Origin: Dawidia soli | GTDB lineage: Bacteria > Bacteroidota > Bacteroidia > Cytophagales > Cyclobacteriaceae | DNA length: 64,000 nucleotides | Assembly: GCF_018598185.1 (NCBI RefSeq) | Contig: NZ_JAHESC010000004.1 | Location: 1 to 64,000 of the forward strand | Direction: 5' to 3' | Notes under the pieces: model-generated | Seen by the model: only the letters and a program-made list of their open reading frames with translations | Told to the model about the DNA's origin: nothing | Databases searched by the model: none | In this document: one piece after another, positions 8,420 through 17,362 of the stretch | Layout of the letters: each line of letters begins with the position of its first letter | How positions within the stretch are numbered: position 1 is the first letter of the stretch | Position numbers and translations under genes: made by a program

Positions 8420-11400
8420 TCATTGGAATTTGATGCTGGCCCCCACGGACAGCGTACGGGGCAAGGGATAGGCTTCTTCGTCAAACCCGGGTTGTGTACC
8501 TTCACGAATGTTTACCTCGGGGTTGCCACCGGGATAGTCGGAAATCAGGAACAGGTTGTCGGCATTCACAAACACGCGGATGCTGCTGAACACCGGGACT
8601 TTCGGAAGGGTATACCCGATGCTGACGCTCCGCACCCACAGGTGGCTGGCATCATGCACATAGCGTGAATTCGACTCACGCTCCCACTTCCAGGTGTTGG
8701 ACGTGGGGCCGACTCCGTCGCCACGGTCGGTGTTGGAACGCCACCGGTTTACACCGGACTGCAGCACGTTAAACACACCGTCCATGTTCATGGTCGTGGA
8801 CTCGATGTTGCGATACAGGTCGTAGTTTTGCGCGCCGGTAAAAAGGATGTTGACGTCAAAACCTTTGTAGTCGCCGCCCAGCGTCAGCCCCCAGGTGAAG
8901 TCCGGATTGGGGTTGCCGATCTCCACCATGTCGCGATCGTCCGATGCATAGGAGATCACCCCATCGTTATCCTTATCCAGGTACCGGTATACCCCGGGAA
9001 TGGCACCATCTTGTGTCGGCGCCGCGGCAATCTCTTCTTCGGTATTAAAGATGCCCAGTACTTTATAGCCGGTAATGATACCAATCGGCCGCCCTACACG
9101 CGACACGCTGTGGCCATCGTAAAACCCTCCCTGCCAGATCGCATCGTTACCTCCGCGAATAGCGAGAACCTTATTCCGGTTAAACGAGATATTAAAACTG
9201 CCGCGCAGGTTGATTTCATTCACACGGGTCCGATAATCCAGTCCCAGCTCCAGGCCCTTATTTTCTACTTTACCAATGTTGGAGAATGCGTTGTTGAACC
9301 CGGCAATGGCAGGTATCTGCACCGACAACAGCATGTTGTCGGTGGTGCGATGGTAAAACTCGGCCAGCAACGTCAGCTTATTGTCAAATAACGACAGGTC
9401 CATGCCCACGTCGGTTTGCCGCGACTGCTCCCACCCCAGGTCGGCATTGGCAAACGACCCCAGTATCTTTCCGTTCGCCAGCGCATTGCCCAACACATAG
9501 TTGGAAGACACCATCGCGGCCAGGCTGGGGTAATTGCCGATGTTGTTGTTACCCGTCACACCAAAGCTTGCACGCAGCTTCAGGTCGGTAAGCCACGATA
9601 GCTTCGGCATAAACGATTCTTCGCTCACACGCCAGCCCACCGAAGCCGCCGGAAAGCTGCCCCACTTGCTGTTGATGCCAAAGCGCGAGCTGCCCTCACG
9701 ACGAAAGGAACCCGAGAACAGATACTTGTCTTTATAGGAATAGTTCACCCGACCGAAGTACGCCAGCAAGCTCCAGCTGGCTTCGTCAGACGCTACGTCG
9801 CGTGTTTTGGCGGCATCGAGTATACGCACGATGTCGTCGGCAAAGGTATTGCCCGTACCTAGGATCGACTTCTCGGTATACTCCTGTGCGGTATACCCCG
9901 CCAGCACTTCCACAGAATGATCGCCCACGCGATGGGAATACGTCAACAGCTGGTCGGCCGCTACGTTGTTGGACTTGAAGTAGTCCTCCACCTTCGTGGC
10001 AGGCTGCGGCGGTGGCTGACTGAACCCGCCCCCTGCGAGCGTGGACGGCCTGAACTCCATGCGCTCGTTGTTGACAAGCGTGGCACTGACCGATGTCCTG
10101 AATTTAAAATGTTTCAGGAATGACAACTGCACATAGCCGTTCGTCAGGAGGTTGGTCTGTGTCAGGTGCCGGTCCATTTCATATAGCTCTTGCACCGGGT
10201 TGGCCGTGCCGAACACACCATTGGAGCCGCCGATATAGGCATTGAACGATCCGTCATCATTATATACCGGGTAGCGTGGGTCGGCCCACAATGCCCGGCC
10301 TACCAAGCCGTCGCGGTAGTTGGTGCTGGCATAACGCTCGGTAAAATTGGCGCCTGCAATGTTCCACCCCACGGAAATAAAGTCGTTGACGTTGCCTTCC
10401 ATGTTGGCCCGCACGTTGTAACGCTTCAGGCCGGTCTTCAGAATAAGCCCTTCCTGGTTCAAATACCCCGCCGAGAGATAGGACCGGAACTTAGCCCCAC
10501 CCACGGAAGCACCCATGGTATAGTTTTGAAACAGGGCGTTCTGGTTGGTAATCTCTTTCAGCCAGTTGGTAGAATACCGGGTCTGCTCGGGGTAGCGAAA
10601 CGCTTCCGGAATTTCGGAGATATCGGGCTCGCGGTTCTCGTTGTAGCGGATCCGGTCGATAAAACTCTCCTTCTTGAATTGCGCGAACTCCACGCCGTTC
10701 ATCATCTTGGTGCTGCGCGAGGCCGGCAGCGACTGGATGCCGGTGTTGATATCGAAGGTCAGGCTTACCTGGCCGGTCTTGGGCGACTTGGTGGTGATCA
10801 ACACCACACCGTTCGAGCCACGGGCACCGTAGATGGCCGTAGACGCGGCGTCTTTCAGCACCGTAATACTTTCAATGTCGGAGGGATTGAGGCTTTGGCC
10901 GATGGCCGTGCCGACCGGAAAGCCATCGACCACATAAAGCGGCGCACTGCCGGCCCCCAGCGAGCCGACACCGCGAACGGTCACCTCCATTTCGGCACCC
11001 GGCCGCCCCTGCGTTTGCCGCACTTGTACACCGGGCGCCTGGCCCATCAGCAAACGTCCGGCATTGGCCGCCGGAGGATTGCCGAGTGTGCGCATGTCGA
11101 TAACCGACACAGCCGACGTGATCTCTGCTTTGCGCGCGGTACCATACCCCACCACGACAACCTCTGTGAGCGTCTTCTCGTCTACCGGCAGACTAACGTC
11201 CAATACCGTTCTGCCGCCCACACGTACTTCGCGTGTAGCATAGCCGATGGCCGAAAAGACCAGCACGCTGTTGGCGTCTGGCACTTCAATCGCGTATTTG
11301 CCGTCGCTGTCGGTGGTGGCGCCGGCGGTAGTTCCTTTGATAATGATGTTGACACCGGGCATCGTCACAGCCGCGGTGGAGTCGCTCACGGTGCCGGTAA

Positions 11401-11503
11401 CAATTACCTGCGCCTGGGCGGCAAACGGCAAATACAGCATCGCCGCCAGCATGAACGGCACACGGTGCTTCCATAGAATAGTCGGTAGAATTCTTATGTT
11501 CAT
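8420..11503 (-). CDS. SusC/RagA family TonB-dependent outer membrane transporter
   Basis: The 1027-residue protein has a signal peptide ending near AAQAQ (about residue 31) and a carboxypeptidase-regulatory-like domain (residues about 33-115: GTVSD ... PGVNIIIKGT ... SAIGYATREV). A TonB-box-like EVVVVGYGT follows, then a plug domain with the SusC signature YVVDGFPV and SIYG-type AIYGARGSNGVVLITTK, and a long beta-barrel ending in an aromatic residue-poor SIKFQ. It imports the glycan fragments handed over by SusD. It is the first gene of the locus and is divergent from the AraC regulator across a 254 bp gap. Confidence 0.95.
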   Translation of the reverse strand: MNIRILPTILWKHRVPFMLAAMLYLPFAAQAQVIVTGTVSDSTAAVTMPGVNIIIKGTTAGATTDSDGKYAIEVPDANSVLVFSAIGYATREVRVGGRTVLDVSLPVDEKTLTEVVVVGYGTARKAEITSAVSVIDMRTLGNPPAANAGRLLMGQAPGVQVRQTQGRPGAEMEVTVRGVGSLGAGSAPLYVVDGFPVGTAIGQSLNPSDIESITVLKDAASTAIYGARGSNGVVLITTKSPKTGQVSLTFDINTGIQSLPASRSTKMMNGVEFAQFKKESFIDRIRYNENREPDISEIPEAFRYPEQTRYSTNWLKEITNQNALFQNYTMGASVGGAKFRSYLSAGYLNQEGLILKTGLKRYNVRANMEGNVNDFISVGWNIAGANFTERYASTNYRDGLVGRALWADPRYPVYNDDGSFNAYIGGSNGVFGTANPVQELYEMDRHLTQTNLLTNGYVQLSFLKHFKFRTSVSATLVNNERMEFRPSTLAGGGFSQPPPQPATKVEDYFKSNNVAADQLLTYSHRVGDHSVEVLAGYTAQEYTEKSILGTGNTFADDIVRILDAAKTRDVASDEASWSLLAYFGRVNYSYKDKYLFSGSFRREGSSRFGINSKWGSFPAASVGWRVSEESFMPKLSWLTDLKLRASFGVTGNNNIGNYPSLAAMVSSNYVLGNALANGKILGSFANADLGWEQSRQTDVGMDLSLFDNKLTLLAEFYHRTTDNMLLSVQIPAIAGFNNAFSNIGKVENKGLELGLDYRTRVNEINLRGSFNISFNRNKVLAIRGGNDAIWQGGFYDGHSVSRVGRPIGIITGYKVLGIFNTEEEIAAAPTQDGAIPGVYRYLDKDNDGVISYASDDRDMVEIGNPNPDFTWGLTLGGDYKGFDVNILFTGAQNYDLYRNIESTTMNMDGVFNVLQSGVNRWRSNTDRGDGVGPTSNTWKWERESNSRYVHDASHLWVRSVSIGYTLPKVPVFSSIRVFVNADNLFLISDYPGGNPEVNIREGTQPGFDEEAYPLPRTLSVGASIKFQ

Positions 11504-11581
11504 AGGTAGATGGGTTTGTCCTTTTTGATTCCGACAATGCCGCTTTCGCCGGGCAGCGAAAAAGCATTACCGAAGCCGTTG

Positions 11582-11673
11582 CTACGAACGCCTTTTAGCA
11601 TGCCGGATAATAAACATGCGGATGCTATGGTTTCAATCGTTATAAGTCTATAGCTTCATGCAATCGTTCGTAG
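11582..11673. promoter_or_regulatory. Repeats in the susC/araC intergenic region (possible operator)
   Basis: Within the 254 bp divergent gap, CTACGAACG at 11582-11590 and CGTTCGTAG at 11665-11673 form a 9 bp inverted repeat. CAATCGTT occurs twice in direct orientation (11634-11641 and 11661-11668), 27 bp apart. AraC-family activators usually bind direct half-sites near the promoter they control, so the direct pair is the better operator candidate. I found no convincing TAnnTTTG promoter in either direction here. Confidence 0.3.
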
Positions 11674-11757
11674 TTTCACCTGTGTAAAGTGAGCGTAAAG
11701 CCGCCTTACAAAACATGAATATTTTGATTATCCATTTATCCTTTTTGCTTAACAGCC

Positions 11758-12669
11758 ATGCCGGAGATTTACCGCAAATACCTGAACGACCCGGAAAACG
11801 GAACGGAAGACCAAAGCGATTGGGGCATTTCCGTGCTGACCGTGGGACACAACATTCACAAGGCTAATACACACTATCCCGACAAATCGCATCCGAATGC
11901 GTACTACTTCAATTGGGAGGAAGGTAGAACATTGAAAGAGTTTCAGCTGGTATATATCTCCAACGGGAATGGCGTTTTTGAATCGGCCTTGTCAGGCACA
12001 ACCGTGGTGGAAGCCGGCACAGCCTTTCTCTTATTTCCGGGCGTATGGCATCGCTTTAAACCATCGGAAGAAACCGGGTGGGAAGAATTCTGGGTGGGCT
12101 ACCGGGGCAGCTACGTGGACTATCTCATGGCACAACCGTGCTTCAAGCCCGCAGCCCCCTTCATTCAAATCGGCATGAGCGCTGAGCTGATGAGCGTATT
12201 CATCAAGCTCATCGAAACCGTAAAATACGAAGGCGTGGCCTACCGGCAGTTCTCATCGTGCCTCATCAGCCAGCTGCTCGCCATTGTATATGCATCGGCC
12301 ATCAACAGCGACGCGCAACGCCAAAACCAAAACAAGATCATACACCAGGCACGCTTCCGGATACATGAAAACGTAGATAAGAATATCAACCTCGAACAGC
12401 TCGCCAAAGAGCTCGGCGTCAGCTATCCGTGGTTTAGACGGGTCTTCAAAGAAATCATGGGCGTATCGCCAGGCCAATACCACATCAACCTGCGCGTAGA
12501 GAAAGCCTGCACGCTTTTACTGGAAACGGATCTCACCGCCGCCGAAATCGCCTTCCACCTCGGCTTCGAATCGGAGTTTTATTTCTCCCGGATCTTCAAA
12601 AAGAAAGTCGGGCTCCCGCCCAAAAAGTATAAACTCAAATCAACAACACAAACACCCCCCAAGCCCTGA
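11758..12669 (+). CDS. AraC-family transcriptional regulator
   Basis: The 303-residue protein has an N-terminal cupin-like sensor half (about residues 40-130, with LVYISNGNGVFE and GTAFLLFPGVWHRFKP). The C-terminal AraC double helix-turn-helix (about 195-295) includes LAKELGVSYPWFRRVFKEIMGVSPGQY and a second helix pair ending EIAFHLGFESEFYFSRIFKKKVGLPPKKYK. It is divergent from susC and probably activates the glycan locus in response to a released sugar. This is a smaller cytosolic regulator, unlike the hybrid two-component systems common for Bacteroidota loci. Its 3' end runs straight into repeat cluster 2. Confidence 0.93.
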   Translation: MPEIYRKYLNDPENGTEDQSDWGISVLTVGHNIHKANTHYPDKSHPNAYYFNWEEGRTLKEFQLVYISNGNGVFESALSGTTVVEAGTAFLLFPGVWHRFKPSEETGWEEFWVGYRGSYVDYLMAQPCFKPAAPFIQIGMSAELMSVFIKLIETVKYEGVAYRQFSSCLISQLLAIVYASAINSDAQRQNQNKIIHQARFRIHENVDKNINLEQLAKELGVSYPWFRRVFKEIMGVSPGQYHINLRVEKACTLLLETDLTAAEIAFHLGFESEFYFSRIFKKKVGLPPKKYKLKSTTQTPPKP

Positions 12670-12835
12670 AAGGGCGCAACAAATCAGCCCAGGCTGAAGC
12701 GCCAGCGAAGGCCTGGGTAAACAACACAAACACCGCATCTGGCGCGAGTCTTCCGACCGAAGGGAGGGCGACTTGTGCCTACCACCGCGTCTGCCCCCTG
12801 GCGGATTACGCCGGTCTCCAGACCGGCATATCACC
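12663..12835. repeat. REP-like palindromic repeat cluster, copy 2
   Basis: The cluster lies between the AraC gene and the end of the trp operon. It holds GCCCT/AGGGC (12663-12675), a CCCAGGC/GCCTGGG pair (about 12688-12716), the main stem GGCGCGAGTC/GACTTGTGCC (12741-12779) and the palindrome GCCGGTCTCCAGACCGGC (12810-12827). The order and several words match copy 1 exactly, while the inner loop differs. It may also serve as a transcription end for the convergent genes, but no U-run terminator was seen. Confidence 0.7.
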
Positions 12836-12877
12836 CCCACCCATGCTGAATGTCAAGCCCTTCGGCTATACTTGCCA

Positions 12878-13888
12878 CTAAAACTCCCGCAACAACGCAT
12901 GCGCCCTGCGCAGCTGTCCGATCAACCGTGCCGACTCTTCAAAGTCGAGTGTCTGCTGGCCGTCAGAAGCTGCCTTCTCGGGCTCCTGATGCGTTTCGTA
13001 GATCACACCATCCGCACCGGCCATAACCGTGGCCAACGCCACCGGTGCCACAAACTCGCGTATACCGATGCCGTGCGATGGGTCTGCCACCACGGGCAAA
13101 TGTGTCTTTTCTTTCAGGATCGGAATAGCATTGATATCCATGGTATTTCGGCTCGCCTTCTCATACGTACGAATACCCCGCTCGCACAGGATCAGCTTCT
13201 CGTTACCGGCAGCAAATACATACTCAGCCGAATAGAGCAGCTCCTCAATAGTGCCCGATATACCGCGCTTGATCATGACGGCTTTGTCTACCTTACCCAA
13301 CTCGTCCAACAAATTGAAGTTTTGGGTGTTGCGCGCACCGACCTGAAATACGTCTACATAGTCGTGCATCTCGGCAATCTGGCTTACCTGCATTACTTCG
13401 CTGATGATCTTGATGCCGGCCTTGCGCGCCTGCGCATACCACATCTTAAGCCCGTCTATACCCAGCCCCCGGAAAGCATACGGCGAGCTGCGCGGTTTAA
13501 ATACACCACCGCGCATAATGCGCACACCGTTGCCGACCAGGTGCTCAATGACACCTTGCACTTGCGCTTCGTTTTCGATCGAGCATGGTCCGGCCATCAC
13601 GGCAAGTGAACCGTCGCCGATCACTACGCCATCGCCCAGGTCGACGACCGTCTTCCCGACTTTCCACTTGCGTGACACGAGCTTATAGTCGTCGGACACG
13701 CGGTGGATGTCGGCAATGCCTTTCAGGTGGCCCAACCGACGGATGTCAAATTCGGCTTTTCCGATGCCAATGATATAGTGACCCCGTTGGGTGGTAACTT
13801 CAGTGTGTTTATAGCCCAGGTCCTTTACCTGCTGCAGAATGGTTTCCTTTTCGGGCGTGGTGACGGTGGATGTCAGTTGGATGATCAT
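12878..13888 (-). CDS. aroF: 3-deoxy-7-phosphoheptulonate (DAHP) synthase, last gene of the trp operon
   Basis: The enzyme condenses phosphoenolpyruvate and erythrose 4-phosphate, the first step of the shikimate pathway. At 336 residues it is the type I-beta form. An N-terminal ferredoxin-like regulatory domain (about residues 1-75) precedes the barrel, which shows MAGPCSIENEAQ, RGGVFKPRSSPYAFRGLG, MIKRGISGT and PVVADPSHGIG. Its ATG overlaps the trpA stop (ATGA at 13888-13885), so translation is coupled and expression should follow tryptophan control. The gene symbol is generic; other aro names are used for this class. Confidence 0.93.
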   Translation of the reverse strand: MIIQLTSTVTTPEKETILQQVKDLGYKHTEVTTQRGHYIIGIGKAEFDIRRLGHLKGIADIHRVSDDYKLVSRKWKVGKTVVDLGDGVVIGDGSLAVMAGPCSIENEAQVQGVIEHLVGNGVRIMRGGVFKPRSSPYAFRGLGIDGLKMWYAQARKAGIKIISEVMQVSQIAEMHDYVDVFQVGARNTQNFNLLDELGKVDKAVMIKRGISGTIEELLYSAEYVFAAGNEKLILCERGIRTYEKASRNTMDINAIPILKEKTHLPVVADPSHGIGIREFVAPVALATVMAGADGVIYETHQEPEKAASDGQQTLDFEESARLIGQLRRAHALLREF

Positions 13889-14676
13889 ACGCGTGAGGGT
13901 TGTTTGATGCCTTCGATAAACTGGCGAATATCGGCTTGCAGGTTGGTTGACGACTTGAGCAAATTGATAAAGGCGCTGCCGATGATGGCCCCCGCGCCGT
14001 GCGCCGCCGCGCGGCTGAAGGTATCGCGGTTGGAAATACCAAAGCCGATCAGGAACGGATTGCTCAGCTTCATCTTATTGAGCTTATCGAAATAGGCCAG
14101 TTGATCGCTGGTAAAGTCGCTCTTAGCCCCGGTGGTGCTGGACGCCGCCACGGCATAGATAAAGCCTTCGGTAACAGCATCGATGCGGCGAATGCGCTCG
14201 TCGGACGTTGTAGGCGAAATAAGGAACGTGTTGCAAAGATTGTTCTGCTCGAACAGCGCTTTGTACTCCTCCTCATATTCATATACAGGCATGTCGGGCA
14301 GAATGAGTCCGTCGACACCCGCCTGGGCGGCATCGACGATAAACTTCTCGACACCGTATTGCATAACCGGGTTGAGATAGCCCATCAGGATAATGGGAAT
14401 ATTGACTCCCTTCCGGCGGATGGTCGCCACCTGCTCCAGCAGCAGCTTTACGTTCATGCCGTTGTCGAGCGCTACTTTGTTGCTTTGCTGGATCGTCGGC
14501 CCATCGGCTACCGGGTCGGAGAACGGTATACCGATCTCGATAATGTCGGTGCCGGCGGCAGCCAACGCTTCGGCAATGGGTACCGTGTCGTGCAGCGCCG
14601 GAAAGCCGGCGGTATAAAATACGTTGAGTATATCTTTTTTCGTGGTGGCGAACAGGGAGGTGATGCGGTTTTTCAT
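13885..14676 (-). CDS. trpA: Tryptophan synthase alpha chain
   Basis: The alpha subunit cleaves indole-3-glycerol phosphate to indole and glyceraldehyde 3-phosphate. The start at 14676 (MKNRITSLFATTKK) gives 263 residues, the usual length. An upstream in-frame ATG at 14775 would add 33 unrelated residues inside trpB. Seen motifs are ADIIEIGIPFSDPVADGPTIQ-like (IIEIGIPFSDPVADGP, with the catalytic Glu and Asp region), ILMGYLNPVMQYG and GFGISNRDTF. It overlaps the 3' end of nothing upstream: trpB ends at 14732. It is coupled to the DAHP synthase gene downstream. Confidence 0.96.
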   Translation of the reverse strand: MKNRITSLFATTKKDILNVFYTAGFPALHDTVPIAEALAAAGTDIIEIGIPFSDPVADGPTIQQSNKVALDNGMNVKLLLEQVATIRRKGVNIPIILMGYLNPVMQYGVEKFIVDAAQAGVDGLILPDMPVYEYEEEYKALFEQNNLCNTFLISPTTSDERIRRIDAVTEGFIYAVAASSTTGAKSDFTSDQLAYFDKLNKMKLSNPFLIGFGISNRDTFSRAAAHGAGAIIGSAFINLLKSSTNLQADIRQFIEGIKQPSRV

Positions 14677-14731
14677 GGTAGTGGTTGTGGTTGCGTTGGA
14701 TGGAAGTGAAACATGGAGTGTACAGCGGGCA

Positions 14732-15913
14732 CTAGTACTTACCCCATCGGATATAGGTCTCCAGATCTTTATCACCCCGTCCCGATAGGTTCACCACCAC
14801 AACATCGTCGGAAGCAAACTCAAACTGCTTCAGGGCCGCCAGCGCGTGCGCCGACTCGATGGCCGGAATGATACCCTCCAGGCGGCCCAGCTCGATGCCG
14901 GCCTTCATCGCTTCGTCATCGGTCGCGCTGACAAACTTCACGCGGCCCACGTCAAACAAATGCGCATGCATAGGGCCGATGCCGGGATAGTCCAGACCGG
15001 CAGAGATGGAATACGGCTCGATAACCTGGCCGTCTTCGGTCTGCATCAGCAAGGTCTTGCTGCCATGCAATACACCGGGTTTGCCCAGCGCGGTCGTGGC
15101 CGCGGACTCACCGGAATGAATACCATGGCCCGCGGCCTCTACCGCCACCAGGTTTACATGCTCGTCGTTCAGGTAATGATAGAACGCCCCGGCGGCGTTA
15201 GAGCCACCGCCGACACAGGCGAACACATAGTCCGGAAATGGATTGCCCACAGCTTCCTCCAGCTGCTTGCGCATCTCTTCGCTGATGACGGACTGGAACC
15301 GGGCCACCATGTCCGGATACGGGTGCGGGCCTACCACCGAGCCGATGATATAGTGTGTGTCCGTGGGGTTATTGATCCAGTGACGCATGGCCTCGTTGGT
15401 GGCATCTTTCAACGTCTTGCTACCGCTGGTAGCAGGCACCACGGTGGCACCGAGAATACGCATGCGCTCTACGTTCGGACGCTGGCGTGCCATGTCCACC
15501 TCGCCCATGTATACAATACACTCCATGCCCATCAGGGCACATACCGTAGCGGTAGCCACACCGTGCTGACCGGCGCCGGTCTCGGCTATGATCTTTTGTT
15601 TGCCCAGGTGTTTCGCGACCAGGATCTGCCCGATAGTATTGTTTACCTTGTGCGCACCGGTGTGGCACAGGTCTTCGCGTTTGAGGTACACATGCGCGTT
15701 GCACGCTTCCGACAAGCGCTTGGCGTGGTAGAGCGGCGTGGGACGGCCCACGTAATTGCGCAGCAGGTCGTCGAACTCGCGGCGGAAGTCCTCCTGCTGC
15801 AGAATGTCCAGGTACCGGGTGCGCAGTTCCTCTACGTTGGGATAAAGCATTTCCGGAATATAGGCTCCGCCGAAGCGGCCGTAGTAACCGCGGTTGTCTA
15901 CTGCATATTTCAT
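14732..15913 (-). CDS. trpB: Tryptophan synthase beta chain
   Basis: The beta subunit joins indole and serine using pyridoxal phosphate. At 393 residues it is a standard-length TrpB1. Seen are [33 protein letters not shown] (with the PLP lysine in HTGAHKVNN), [12 protein letters not shown], and the phosphate-binding GGGSNAAG. Its ATG overlaps the trpF stop (ATGA at 15913-15910). Confidence 0.97.
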   Translation of the reverse strand: MKYAVDNRGYYGRFGGAYIPEMLYPNVEELRTRYLDILQQEDFRREFDDLLRNYVGRPTPLYHAKRLSEACNAHVYLKREDLCHTGAHKVNNTIGQILVAKHLGKQKIIAETGAGQHGVATATVCALMGMECIVYMGEVDMARQRPNVERMRILGATVVPATSGSKTLKDATNEAMRHWINNPTDTHYIIGSVVGPHPYPDMVARFQSVISEEMRKQLEEAVGNPFPDYVFACVGGGSNAAGAFYHYLNDEHVNLVAVEAAGHGIHSGESAATTALGKPGVLHGSKTLLMQTEDGQVIEPYSISAGLDYPGIGPMHAHLFDVGRVKFVSATDDEAMKAGIELGRLEGIIPAIESAHALAALKQFEFASDDVVVVNLSGRGDKDLETYIRWGKY

Positions 15914-16539
15914 AATCTGCTGTTTTTTTTCAGTTCTTGTATCAATCCAATATCCTTTTGGCCGGGCGCTGTTTCCACCCCGCTGTTTACATCCAGTGCA
16001 TACAGGTTCAGGCCTTCCAGCGCCAGGGCCGCGCCCACATTCGCCGGCGTCAGACCACCGCTGAGAAAGAACGGCACCTGTTGATCATAGCGGCGCAGCA
16101 CCGACCAGTCAAACGTCTGCGCGTTGCCACCGTATAGTTTCCCCTTCGTGTCGAAGAGGAAATAGTCGGCTGCCTCCCGGTAAGGACCGGTGCTGGTGAA
16201 ATCAAAGTCGTCGCCGACGGAAAACACTTTGATCACTTCCAGGCCCGCGGCCCGCACTTGCCGGCATACCTCCACCGACTCGTGCCCATGCAGTTGCAGC
16301 GCATTCAACCCCACCCGCGCGGCAGTTGCCAGCATCGTCTCGGCAGTGGCATTCACAAACACGCCTACCTTCTTAATCTCCGCCGGAAAACCCGCGGGTA
16401 ATACAAACCCCTCTCCGACAAAGCGCGGCGACTTCTCGTAAAAGATAAACCCCATGTAGGCTGGGCAAAGGGCCGCCACCTGCAGGATGTTATCGGCATC
16501 GCGCATGCCACATACCTTGAGTTGTGTGGTCGGGCTCAT
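15910..16539 (-). CDS. trpF: Phosphoribosylanthranilate isomerase
   Basis: This is the Amadori rearrangement step of tryptophan synthesis. The 209-residue barrel starts LKVCGMRD, with the catalytic Cys in KVCGM. It continues with ALQLHGHES and [12 protein letters not shown] and ends with [16 protein letters not shown], all family landmarks. It lies 5 bp after trpC and overlaps trpB by 4 bp. Confidence 0.96.
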   Translation of the reverse strand: MSPTTQLKVCGMRDADNILQVAALCPAYMGFIFYEKSPRFVGEGFVLPAGFPAEIKKVGVFVNATAETMLATAARVGLNALQLHGHESVEVCRQVRAAGLEVIKVFSVGDDFDFTSTGPYREAADYFLFDTKGKLYGGNAQTFDWSVLRRYDQQVPFFLSGGLTPANVGAALALEGLNLYALDVNSGVETAPGQKDIGLIQELKKNSRL

Positions 16540-16544
16540 GGTGT

Positions 16545-17348
16545 TCAGGCGCGGGCCGTTAATTGTTCTATAAATTCCAGCGCCGCCTTTTCGGGCCGGC
16601 TGTGTTTCATAAAGTTCTCGCCCATCAGAAAGCCTTCATACCCCACTTCCCGCAGAATGCTGATCGTCTCCGGCGAGGAGATGCCACTCTCCGACACCTT
16701 CACCACCGACGAGGGGATCATCGGCGCCAGGCGCCGGGAGACTTCAATACTTACCTCGAACGTTTTGAGGTTACGGTTGTTGACACCGATCATGTCTGCG
16801 CCTACCTCCAGGTTTTGCTGCAGCTCGGCCTCGTCGTGCACTTCCAGCAACACCTCCAGGCCCAGCGAGTGGGCCAGGTCTGCGAATGCTTTCGACTGCA
16901 ACGGCGTCAGCACGGCGGCGATGAGCAGAATAGCATCGGCTCCGATCGACTTGGCTTCGAGGATCTGATACTCGTCTATCGTAAAGTCTTTGCGGATGAT
17001 GGGACAGAAGTTAAACCGACGGGCCAGCGTCAGGTCTTCGTTCGCCCCACCGAAGAAGGGTTTATCGGTCAACACCGACAACGCCGAGGCTCCCGCCTGC
17101 ATATAACCGATCGTAGTACGCTCTACCGGTGCATGGGCATTGATAACGCCCTTGGACGGCGACTTGCGTTTAAACTCGGCAATGATGCCCGACAGGTCGG
17201 GACGCTGTATATACTTGCGCATCGACACCGGCGTAGAACCAAAGTACAGGCTCTTTTCCAACAGCCGCACGGGATACAGCTCCTTACGCTCGGCTACTTC
17301 GAGTCGCTTTTCGGCGATGATCTTATCGAGAATATTCGGGGTACTCAT
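16545..17348 (-). CDS. trpC: Indole-3-glycerol phosphate synthase
   Basis: This is the ring-closing step to indole-3-glycerol phosphate. The 267-residue protein has IIAEFKRKSPSKG (catalytic Glu/Lys/Ser region), LSVLTDKPFFGG, IIRKDFTIDEYQI, GVNNRNLKTF and VSESGISSPE. It is separate from trpF, not fused as in enterobacteria. It is 14 bp downstream of trpD. Confidence 0.97.
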   Translation of the reverse strand: MSTPNILDKIIAEKRLEVAERKELYPVRLLEKSLYFGSTPVSMRKYIQRPDLSGIIAEFKRKSPSKGVINAHAPVERTTIGYMQAGASALSVLTDKPFFGGANEDLTLARRFNFCPIIRKDFTIDEYQILEAKSIGADAILLIAAVLTPLQSKAFADLAHSLGLEVLLEVHDEAELQQNLEVGADMIGVNNRNLKTFEVSIEVSRRLAPMIPSSVVKVSESGISSPETISILREVGYEGFLMGENFMKHSRPEKAALEFIEQLTARA

Positions 17349-17362
17349 AGTATTCGCGGTCG

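Noticed and set aside
10190-11476. 428-residue open frame on the plus strand
   Set aside because: It lies wholly antisense to susC, whose domains are clear, and its translation is His/Arg/Gly-rich with no recognisable domain.
14846-16084. 412-residue open frame on the plus strand
   Set aside because: It is antisense to trpB and trpF, both of which have full catalytic motifs.
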